In this document: one piece after another, positions 35,833-42,721 of the stretch
How positions within the stretch are numbered: the first letter of the stretch is position 1
How the letters are laid out: the number at the start of each line of letters is the position of its first letter
Assembly (NCBI GenBank): GCA_945957365.1
Contig: CAMFKI010000025.1
Span: 1 to 50,314 of the forward strand
Origin: an uncultured Alphaproteobacteria bacterium
Lineage (GTDB): Bacteria; Pseudomonadota; Alphaproteobacteria; Rhizobiales; Aestuariivirgaceae
Direction: 5' to 3'
DNA length: 50,314 bases
Made by a program: the position numbers and the translations under genes
Notes under the pieces: model-generated
Seen by the model: the letters and a program-made list of their open reading frames with translations, nothing else
Databases searched by the model: none
What the model was told of the DNA's origin: nothing

Positions 35833-36308
35833 CAGTTATTTCAATTCAAATACTTAGCTCCTTGAATAGCCGTCACACGGTTAGGTGATGTGACGGCTCA
35901 CTTTTCCAAATTCCCGCATGTTGTCAGTGACGTGTCGGCGTGACGGCAATTTAGGATCGATCCTAGTGAAATACACGCGCGCAAGGTATAGGACTACGGC
36001 GGCCAGCGGGTTGAGAACCTGGCAGATTGATGTATCGACACGCGTACCGAAGAACGCGCGGAGAGTGGCGGCCAAGGCCTGTTCAAGCCCACGACAGTAA
36101 AAGACCAGACGGCCATTAGCGATCGGCCTTTCAACCCACCGGACCGAGTGCGAGAGTGACCAGGCATCTACCGGTGCCAAACGTACGCATTGTTAATGAA
36201 GCACTTCCGTCCTTGGTCGTGCATCGCGTTGCACCGTGGGTGGGCCAACAGGCTGCCACCCGACGTTAGCTGGCAAGCACTGAAAGGCATTCAACACAAA
36301 CCACGCAA
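35833..36308. other. Non-coding stretch with palindromes after the primase gene
   Basis: 476 bp with no convincing gene. It contains a 9-bp stem hairpin (35868-35898), a repeated GTGACGGCAATTTA-type block shared with 37440-37595, and a perfect 14-bp palindrome TAGGATCGATCCTA at 35952-35965. The part after about 36000 shows nothing I can name; a 99-codon minus-strand frame there starts with TTG and has no ribosome site. Confidence 0.5.
35868..35906 (+). terminator. Probable terminator of the primase operon
   Basis: AGCCGTCAC (35868-35876) pairs perfectly with GTGACGGCT (35890-35898) around a 13-nt loop, followed by CACTTTTCC. The same hairpin, with some changes, follows the relic primase end at about 37486-37512. 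Confidence 0.5.
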
Positions 36309-36821
36309 TTACGGTTGAAATTCCAAAACTTCAAGTCGTGACCCCTGAAAATACAAATCAGATGAATTTGCATATGTGGTGAATTTCCCGCTGACCTTAA
36401 CCAGAGCCTTTGCTCTGACGCCATCAGATGCTTGCAACAAAATCCGCTTCAGTTCCTTCCAGGAATTACCGCTATAGTCTTTTTCTCTAAAAAACAGCGT
36501 AACGTCATAATTGTCCTTCGGCATCGCCAACGTGGGGCTACATTCGTCATTATAGAAGTCACCAAAGAGCGTTGCTCGAACGCCCGGCAGTAGCGAATCC
36601 ACCTCAATACTCACTTCTGATATATAGCCGTAGGCATCTGCCTCGACACCCAAGAACGAGTCTTTATCAATAACAATGTCTTCAAATGGCATTATCCTCG
36701 ATCCAATCACAAAGACTCCTTTGTCACAAAAATTGACTGGAACCGATTGGGCGTTTGCAATGCCGCTCAAACCCAGACAGGCAGTCAACACCCACACCAC
36801 CAGTGCAATAAACTTCGCCAT
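36309..36821 (-). CDS. Secreted protein of unknown function
   Basis: 170-aa protein with a Sec signal peptide (MAKFIALVVWVLTACLGLSG, cleavage near ANA-QSV) and a mature part of alternating strands with two Cys residues (NFCDKG and DECSPT) that could form a periplasmic disulfide. GGAGGGG lies about 9 nt before ATG 36821. Codon use is AT-rich compared with the chromosome. No family is recognised. It is a single minus-strand gene between the primase and a resolvase relic, like a moron gene of a prophage or island. Confidence 0.7.
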   Translation of the reverse strand: MAKFIALVVWVLTACLGLSGIANAQSVPVNFCDKGVFVIGSRIMPFEDIVIDKDSFLGVEADAYGYISEVSIEVDSLLPGVRATLFGDFYNDECSPTLAMPKDNYDVTLFFREKDYSGNSWKELKRILLQASDGVRAKALVKVSGKFTTYANSSDLYFQGSRLEVLEFQP

Positions 36822-37034
36822 GATTGAAGGCCCCTCCGTCGTTGCGCCAGCCTTTGCGATGCCGAGTTAAGATGACGTCCGCCGGTGCAATTGTATATTG
36901 CGACAAGGATTTGCGCAAATTGGCAAAGTGGGCAAGTAATGGCCTCCTCAATTGGCTCTTGACCGAAGTTATTGCTCGTTCTTGTAGTCGCACTTGGGCT
37001 TCAGCTGAGCTCTCTCTTTGGGTTTGGGACCTGT

Positions 37035-37381
37035 TTAGCCATGCGTGATGGCTTCCTTCATCCGCCGCGCCACCCGAGCAATCGTGTCCCGGCTGCAGAG
37101 CTCGATCTCGGCAATCTTGGACCACGACGCGCCCTCGGCTAACCGCTGAGCAATCCTGCCATTGCGCTCGGTGTCCTCCTGCTTCCCGCGGTGCTTTCCT
37201 ACCTCGACAGCCTTCTCGAACCCCTGAGCCTGCCGGTGGCGCAGGTCCTCGTAGTCCTTGCGGGCCATAGCGGCGAGCATGTCCAAGAGCATCTCATTGA
37301 TCGCGGCAAACATGCGACCAGTGAAGTCATCTGCCTTCAGGTGCAACCTAACACGATCCAGATCGATGACAGGACCTGCAA
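37035..37381 (-). pseudogene. Serine resolvase, 5'-truncated relic
   Basis: The frame holds the end of a resolvase catalytic domain and its linker (PVIDLDRVRLHLKADDFTG, then INEMLLDMLAAMARKDYEDL) and the C-terminal helix-turn-helix (LAEGASWSKIAEIELCSRDT). The N-terminal domain with the catalytic serine is missing. The open frame begins where sequence similar to the primase gene's 3' end starts (about 37379), so the gene was cut by a recombination event there. An annotation starting at TTG 37346 would be only 103 aa and catalytically dead. Confidence 0.7.
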
Positions 37382-37595
37382 AAGCTAAAACTCGAAAAAT
37401 TCACAGATGCCTTCGATTACCACCTGCCGCCCCTGGACGTCACAACGTAACATTATTTTCATTTCAGATATTTAGCTCTTCGAAGTGCCGTAACACGCAC
37501 AAGAGATGTGACGGCTTACAGCTCCAGATGTCTCCATAAAATCAATGACGTGACTGTGTGACGGCAATTTTAGCTCGTCCTACTGGCAACACACC
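37379..37595 (+). repeat. Diverged duplicate of the primase gene's 3' end and downstream DNA
   Basis: In one frame 37379-37450 encodes KLEKFTDAFDYHLPPLDVTT and a stop, matching the primase ending KLEQFTDAFERYLPPLDVTP and a stop. The match continues into the non-coding DNA: TTTAGCTC, the GTGACGGCT hairpin, and GTGACGGCAATTT all recur in the same order as at 35833-35955. It is the scar of a second related element or of a partial duplication. Confidence 0.8.
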
Positions 37596-37638
37596 TGTTG
37601 GGTAGGGGACGACAAACACAGCCCTGGCGGATCAGGAA

Positions 37639-37655
37639 ATGTTATAATATAACAT
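37639..37655. promoter_or_regulatory. Perfect 17-bp palindromic operator over a TATAAT box
   Basis: ATGTTATAATATAACAT is fully self-complementary around its central A and contains TATAAT (37643-37648). It ends 6 nt before the ATG at 37662. Such AT-rich dyads over a -10 box are typical of autoregulated operons. No -35 consensus is clear. If TATAAT is the -10, the mRNA would start within a few bases of the ATG, so translation may be leaderless. Confidence 0.5.
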
Positions 37656-37661
37656 CTGCGT

Positions 37662-38201
37662 ATGGCGAAGGATGTCACCATCGACGAGGCTCCCCGGAAG
37701 GCGACACCGCGATTGAAGATCATGGACGGAAACTTGTCGGTGGATGCCCCGGACAAGGCCGGCAGTCACATCAAGATCATGGCAGCGCTCGGGACAAGCG
37801 ACCCTGATTTCTACGCCACGCTGCTCTCGCAGCTCGCTAACATAGCGGCCCCTGACGAGAAGGCTCTCAACTTCATGATGGCTGTGATCAAGGGAATTGA
37901 GCCACGGGACCAGCTTGAGACACTCCTCGCTGCCCAGATGGCTGCTATTCATTCAGCGACCATGGCCCTCGCCAAGCGCCTTGCCCAAGCAAACAGTGTC
38001 CAGCAACAGGACTCAGCCAGCAACGCCTTCAACAAGCTCGCTAGGACCTTTGCTGCCCAGATGGAAGCCCTGAAGCGCTATCGGTCGAGCGGGGAGCAAA
38101 CGGTCACAGTTCAGCAAGTCCAGGTCAATGATGGCGGCCAGGCTATTGTCGGCAACGTGGGGGTGGCCCAGAAATCCGGAGATCAATCCCATGCAAAGTG
38201 A
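37662..38201 (+). CDS. Unrecognised island protein
   Basis: 179-aa protein. The middle is helical (LETLLAAQMAAIHSATMALA, then KLARTFAAQMEALKRYR), followed by a Gly/Val-rich tail (QTVTVQQVQVNDGGQAIVGN) that could be a beta segment. Similar proteins recur, to my memory, in alphaproteobacterial prophages and islands, next to a small HGG-motif protein as here, but no function is known to me. It starts 6 nt after a palindromic operator, and its end overlaps the next gene by 11 nt, so the two form a small operon. Confidence 0.72.
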   Translation: MAKDVTIDEAPRKATPRLKIMDGNLSVDAPDKAGSHIKIMAALGTSDPDFYATLLSQLANIAAPDEKALNFMMAVIKGIEPRDQLETLLAAQMAAIHSATMALAKRLAQANSVQQQDSASNAFNKLARTFAAQMEALKRYRSSGEQTVTVQQVQVNDGGQAIVGNVGVAQKSGDQSHAK

Positions 38202-38457
38202 ACTGCCAATGCACCAGAGCCCGAGATGCGGAGCGCATTCGAGGCGGACGGGGCGGCCGTGCCGGAACGGCGCTATGCCGAACGGTAGATGCCGGATGCA
38301 CGGGGGCACTAACAAAGGCGCGCCTAGAGGCGAAAAGAACGGTGCCTACCACCATGGATTGCTCGCTGCAGAAGCCGTCCAAAGGCGGCGAGGAGTTCGC
38401 GATCTGATGAACGAGAGCCGAGATCTCCTAGTTAAACTTTCTGTTGGTGAACGTTGA
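38191..38457 (+). CDS. Small HGG-motif zinc-finger-like protein
   Basis: 88-aa protein. Residues 13-39 hold CGAHSRRTGRPC, then GRCRMHGG: Cys13, Cys24, Cys34 and His37 spaced as a putative zinc site (C-x10-C-x9-C-x2-H-G-G), a motif common in phage and island small proteins in alphaproteobacteria. The tail is basic and helical. The start is ATG 38191, inside the end of the previous gene. The role is unknown; DNA or RNA binding is possible. Confidence 0.75.
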   Translation: MQSELPMHQSPRCGAHSRRTGRPCRNGAMPNGRCRMHGGTNKGAPRGEKNGAYHHGLLAAEAVQRRRGVRDLMNESRDLLVKLSVGER

Positions 38458-38553
38458 TCTTTTCTCCTAACAGACTTGCAGTAATAGTCGCCCAATTAGA
38501 AGGTAGTTGGCTGCTGATGCTTAGCCATTGCTGCTGTTCGGGGATGAAAATAA

Positions 38554-39843
38554 ATGGGACGCACATTCACTGTTGCGACGGATGAGACCCTCATCGCGCT
38601 GATCGCCACCGCCAGCAAACGACTTGTTGTAATCGCTCCGGCATTGACGATGAGAGTGGCAGAAGCTCTAGTTGCCCGGTTCCATGAGCTAGGACAGCTA
38701 GACTTGAGGGTCGTGCTGGACGCAGATGCCGAAGTCTATCGCCTTGGCTTTGGTGAAGAAGCGGCACTTGCAATAATCAGAAGAGCTGCCGAACACAATC
38801 AGCTGGACTTACGACAGCAGTCAGGCGTTCGGATCGGCATAGTGATAGCTGATGATGACGCGATGGTCTTCTCGCCTGTTTCCAAGAATATCGAAGCTGG
38901 GTCAACCATCGTGGAGAAGCCGAACGCAATCCTTCTGGGCGGGGCCAGTGCCAACATCTTGGCGCTAGCCGCGGGAATATCCAATGACCCCGGCAATGCC
39001 TTAGCAACCATTTCGCCAGAAGTGGGATCTCAAGCACTCCGGCAGGAAGAAGTTGCCGCGATGCAGGAGGACCTGAAGCGCAATCCCCCGGCACGCTTCG
39101 ACATCACCCGCAAGCTGAACGTCTTCAGTTCTCGGGTTGTGTATATTGAGTTCGAAATGAAGAATTCAAGACTGAGCGCGAAAAAGATAAAGTTGCCGGA
39201 AGAGTTCGGCACAGTATCGAACAAACATCTTCAGGACCACATCTCTGCCAGCATCAAGGCCCCATTTGCAGATGTTGGCAAGGTGACTGTGAAAGTAACC
39301 GACGGTGATGAGGAAAAATGGATAGAGATTGATGAGACATGGCTGCAGCAAGAACGCAAGCGGATTGTGGATCATTATACCTTCCAGATTGACAACTTCG
39401 GACGTGTGATCCTGCGCGACGACCGTGCCGAATTCGAAAGAGCTGTAACCAACTTCAGTGAAATCGTTGAGCATTATCAATCGGGAATTCGTGAGAAATT
39501 GCTCGCGAAGAAAGAGACCTTCGTCTCACAGCTCGTATCGGAGTTCTTGCCACGGTGGAAAACCTCCCCTCCGGACTATCTGACACGTTGGGGGAATACC
39601 TCTCCAGAAAACCTGAAGGCGGAGCTAACGGCAAGCGCTCAACGGGTGTTTGACCGGATGCTCGATTTCGAACCGCCCCGGGTTCATCTCGTGGAGAAAA
39701 ACGTTTCGCCCAACAATGTTGCAGATCCCAATTTTCTGAAACCACTGCGGATGATAATGGAACGCCGTCGCGTTCCCCAAGACATCATCAAAACACTCTT
39801 CGACAGCGGCGATGTTGCGCCCGAAAGCGGAAGGTTGATGTAG
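38554..39843 (+). CDS. PLD-like-fold protein of unknown function (first gene of candidate defence pair)
   Basis: 429-aa protein. Residues 1-115 read like the N-terminal lobe of a phospholipase-D-like fold (LIATASKRLVVIAPALTMRV, LRVVLDADAEVYRLGFG, VRIGIVIADDDAMVFSP). The HKD catalytic motif is absent, so this part may sense or bind rather than cleave. The centre (about 150-300) is strand-rich with a charged region, and the C-terminus is helical. GGGAT is the only weak ribosome site before ATG 38554. The second gene follows after 4 nt. Position in an island next to a type I restriction system suggests defence, but no known system with this protein comes to mind. Confidence 0.8.
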   Translation: MGRTFTVATDETLIALIATASKRLVVIAPALTMRVAEALVARFHELGQLDLRVVLDADAEVYRLGFGEEAALAIIRRAAEHNQLDLRQQSGVRIGIVIADDDAMVFSPVSKNIEAGSTIVEKPNAILLGGASANILALAAGISNDPGNALATISPEVGSQALRQEEVAAMQEDLKRNPPARFDITRKLNVFSSRVVYIEFEMKNSRLSAKKIKLPEEFGTVSNKHLQDHISASIKAPFADVGKVTVKVTDGDEEKWIEIDETWLQQERKRIVDHYTFQIDNFGRVILRDDRAEFERAVTNFSEIVEHYQSGIREKLLAKKETFVSQLVSEFLPRWKTSPPDYLTRWGNTSPENLKAELTASAQRVFDRMLDFEPPRVHLVEKNVSPNNVADPNFLKPLRMIMERRRVPQDIIKTLFDSGDVAPESGRLM

Positions 39844-39847
39844 CACT

Positions 39848-40975
39848 GTGTCAATAACGATTGTCGCTCCCGGAATAGCGTTGACCACTCGCGAGGTGAG
39901 GCACTTTCGTGAGCCACCCGTTAGCGCACGACAGCGAATTGTTGATCTAGACGTCAATCTTTTGGCGCTCGCACACGCAGCAGCAAGCGAAGCCCTTGGC
40001 GCCGGAGGCCCTATTGCTGCATTTCACGATCTGTTCGTTGGCTTGCTTACTCCCACTACTCAGTTGACTTGGCGAGGCAATGGGCCAGGCGTTGGACGTG
40101 AACTACGCCGCTCATATTCCAACATCAATGGCCGAACGTTCGCGAGATGGTATCTCCAAAATTACGAAGGAGTACTTGGAATGTTGCCGCTTGAGGGTTC
40201 CAGTACCACGATACCCGGCGGTATCGAGGTCGTGAAGCGGCCGGGGATTAAGGGCGACATGCCAGATTGCATTGGCTGGACCAATAGTGGCTTCGTAATT
40301 GCAGAGGCCAAAGGCACTTACGAAGAAAGTGACTGGAATGCAAAATTCTGCTCCGGACAACTGCCTGCATGCCTCCAAAAAGCCAACGACCAGATTGCCC
40401 GCGCCCAGATAAATCACTATCTCTCTGCCATCGACATCGCCTTCAAGGGCTGGGCGATTGGTTCTCGTTGGGCAACTGAATTCAATGGTGTTGATCCTTG
40501 GCTTGCTGCGATTGATCCTGCGTTCGGATCTACGGTTATTGAAGGCGAAGCATTTGAAGAAATTGCCATCAAGCTGCAACAAGAATACCTGCGAAGAGCA
40601 CTGATCGTGAGTGGTTTCAGTTCCGGTTCACTGACTGTCAAAGAACTGCCCGGGGGATTTAACATTCCATTTGACAGTGTGACGAGCTTCGAAACAGAAA
40701 GCGGAGCAACCCACACTGGCCTCTTTGTCGCGATGGGTCCATCGGGATTCAGCCCAATCAGAAACTCAACTGCGGTGGAGATCATTTCGTTGCATGCGGA
40801 CGCATTAGGTCACTGGAATGTGTTGGTAATTACCAAAAAGTTTTTGGACGCCGTAGCTGACGGAATTCTGTTACGAGACAATGAGGCTAGGCTTACTGCC
40901 GACTCCTATGTGAGACATGGCATAGGGATCCTGGAGCTCCGCAGAGGAGAGCATTCAGAGAGTGCCGGAATATAG
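39848..40975 (+). CDS. Putative PD-(D/E)XK nuclease-like protein (second gene of candidate defence pair)
   Basis: 375-aa protein. The motif MPDCIGW, then a hydrophobic strand and FVIAEAKG gives Asp140 and Glu153-x-Lys155, the D...ExK pattern of restriction-endonuclease-like nucleases, with a helix-rich region before it. A later part (about 170-290) has no recognised domain. The start is GTG 39848, with GGAAGG 11 nt before, and only 4 nt after the stop of the preceding gene, so they are coupled. The nuclease call is a motif inference; the fold is not proved. The gap downstream (40976-41152) shows no gene. Confidence 0.72.
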   Translation: MSITIVAPGIALTTREVRHFREPPVSARQRIVDLDVNLLALAHAAASEALGAGGPIAAFHDLFVGLLTPTTQLTWRGNGPGVGRELRRSYSNINGRTFARWYLQNYEGVLGMLPLEGSSTTIPGGIEVVKRPGIKGDMPDCIGWTNSGFVIAEAKGTYEESDWNAKFCSGQLPACLQKANDQIARAQINHYLSAIDIAFKGWAIGSRWATEFNGVDPWLAAIDPAFGSTVIEGEAFEEIAIKLQQEYLRRALIVSGFSSGSLTVKELPGGFNIPFDSVTSFETESGATHTGLFVAMGPSGFSPIRNSTAVEIISLHADALGHWNVLVITKKFLDAVADGILLRDNEARLTADSYVRHGIGILELRRGEHSESAGI

Positions 40976-41170
40976 CTAGAGCGCTAGTCAGTAGGCAACC
41001 GCCCACTAGCGCGGGCTTCGGCGGCGCTGCGGAGAACTAGGGGCATGAATCTAACACAACAGCGAGGCTTCGCATGGTTCCTTAACTTGTGATAGACAAC
41101 CCGCTACTATGCTCCTGAGTGCTGCGCCCGTGCACATTGGCTATGCTGCCACTGAACTGCCACTGAATTG

Positions 41171-42098
41171 TCATCCAGCAGCTTTTAGAGTCTTGGCCTG
41201 TTGTATGCCCGGTTGGGCGAGTTGAGCAACAGGTTGGCATGCGGAGCCCCGGAGGGGCGTAGCGTGCCAACCTGTTGCAGTGAACTTCGCGGCATAAGCC
41301 GCGGGCGTCTCATAGGCCAGCGACGAATGCGGCCTGGTGGTGTTGTAGTCCTCGGCCCACGCAGCGACCCGCCACGCGGGCCTGGTCGAGGGTGAAGAAC
41401 AGCGTCTCATTCAGCAACTCGTCCCGCATCTTGCCATTGAAGCTCTCGACGTAGCCGTTCTGCATGGGCTTGCCCGGCATGATGTAGTGCCACTCGATCT
41501 GCTGATCCTTCGCCCAGGTGAAAATGGCGTGCGAGGTGAACTCGGTTCCGTTGTCGCTGACGATCAGGCCGGGCCGGCCTCTCAGCTCGAGGAGGAAGGT
41601 AAGCTCCCTGGCCACTCGGTGGCCCGAAATCGAGGTGTCCGGGATGGCGGCCAGGCACTCGTGGGTGACGTCATCGACAACGTTGAGTATCCTGAACCTC
41701 CGGCCGTTGGCCATCTGGTCATGGACGAAGTCGAGTGACCAGCGGGCATTCGGCTTCGCTTCCACAAGCAGGGGAGCCCTGACGCCAATGGCACGCTTGC
41801 GGCTCTTGCGCTTGCGCACTCCCAGACCCTCTTCCCGGTAGAGCCGGTAGATCCGGTTGATACCTGACGCCTCGCCCTCCCGCCGCAGCAGGATGAACAG
41901 CCTTCGGTAGCCGAACCTTCGGCGTTCGTTGGCAAGGCCTCGCAATCTCTCTCGGAGCTCCGTCTCGGGCGGCCGCCGTGATCTGTAGCGGATCATCTTG
42001 CGGTCAGCGGCAAGCATGCTGCAGGCCCGGCGCTCGCTCATCTGGAAGTGCTCTTTCCGATAGGCGACAGCCTCACGCTTGGCGGCGGGCCTCACCAT
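41171..42098 (-). pseudogene. IS3-family transposase OrfB, frameshifted
   Basis: DDE transposase catalytic part of an IS3-family element. The first Asp lies in WSLDFVHDQM, the second in LIVSDNGTEF and the Glu in MQNGYVESFNGK; the HTH_21-like region RRFGYRRLFILLRREG precedes them. One extra base near 41368-41370 shifts the frame after TLDQARVA: the correct ending AAWAEDYNTTRPHSSLAYET continues in another frame down to 41171. All three catalytic residues are before the shift, but orfA is missing, so autonomous transposition is unlikely. Confidence 0.82.
41226..41278. repeat. 53-bp palindromic hairpin inside the IS relic
   Basis: GCAACAGGTTGGCA (41226-41239) and TGCCAACCTGTTGC (41265-41278) are perfectly complementary, and the 25 bases between them contain a second dyad (GCCCC then GGGGC). 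It lies between the transposase end and the IS terminus. It may act as a transcription stop or be a small palindromic insertion. Confidence 0.7.
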
Positions 42099-42163
42099 TT
42101 TTTTGACAGCAGGTCCTTCAGAGCGGTGTTATCGAGCATGGTCGACTTTCAAGCGAAGAGTTC

Positions 42164-42370
42164 TTGAAACGTGCAGACGCGGAGCGCACGAAAGAAAGTT
42201 CGGAATCGACACTTAATCGTTTTTTCACCGCCGATAATGAACTCTTCTACTTTGAAGAGCACACTTACGCTCTGACAAAAATGTGGGGGGCGGATACGCC
42301 AGAGCGGGTGCAAGACATCATCGAGGAAAACCATCTCGATCACGTGCGGTTTGAAGCCATCAGTGAGTGA
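42164..42370 (+). pseudogene. 3' fragment of an unrecognised gene next to the IS relic
   Basis: The frame reads naturally (FFTADNELFYFEEHTYALTK, DIIEENHLDHVRFEAISE) but has no ATG or ribosome site; it is open upstream to the edge of the IS relic. It looks like the last 70-80 codons of a gene cut by the IS. No 5' part is seen on the other side of the IS. Confidence 0.45.
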
Positions 42371-42721
42371 CGAACGAGCGCCGGTAGTGCTTTGTGTCCC
42401 TCCCAGTCTTTGACACCAGCTCATAGTTCCTCTTTATTCCCCTGAACACGAACGAAGGAGCAGGTCTACTGGCTGTCCACCCTATGAATCTCTGGAGTTG
42501 CTCGGCAGCTAACCTCTTGCGCTGCTGCTGATTTGCACTCAATGTGCCCTTCATTGCGCGGAGTCTGTCCTTATACTTCGACGGTTAACTCTGTTCGGTT
42601 CCGACCGTGTAGTTGCGGTGTGAATAATGCCCAGCCATCGAACCCAAAAAGTGGCGGAAATCGCGTTGTGGTCACCAATGTCCTCCAGTGACTAAGCGCA
42701 CGTCGATAGGACTCACTTCGA
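42371..42721. other. Gap downstream of hsdM
   Basis: 351 bp without a convincing gene. A 64-codon minus-strand frame (42360-42554, starting MKGTLSANQQQRKRL) has a fair composition and could be a small gene after hsdM, but it lacks a near ribosome site. No clear terminator for the hsd operon is seen. Confidence 0.35.

Larger units (their letters stand above)
41153..42140 (-). mobile_element. Truncated IS3-family insertion sequence
   Basis: Contains most of an IS3-type orfB on the minus strand and only the last codons of orfA (MLDNTALKDLLSKKW and a stop). The A-run before TGG in orfA marks the -1 frameshift window normally used to make OrfAB. One terminal end remains, near 41153 (TGAACTGCCACTGAATTG). 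The other end and most of orfA are gone. Confidence 0.75.

Noticed and set aside
35881..36180. 99-codon minus-strand ORF after the primase
   Set aside because: It starts with TTG, has no ribosome site and covers the terminator hairpin that recurs in the second copy.
37639..38457. Toxin-antitoxin operon
   Set aside because: The operator-like dyad suggests it, but neither protein shows a toxin fold or an HTH antitoxin motif that I can recognise.
38554..38900. Active phospholipase D catalytic site in the first gene of the pair
   Set aside because: The strand pattern is PLD-like but no HxKx4D motif is present in the protein.
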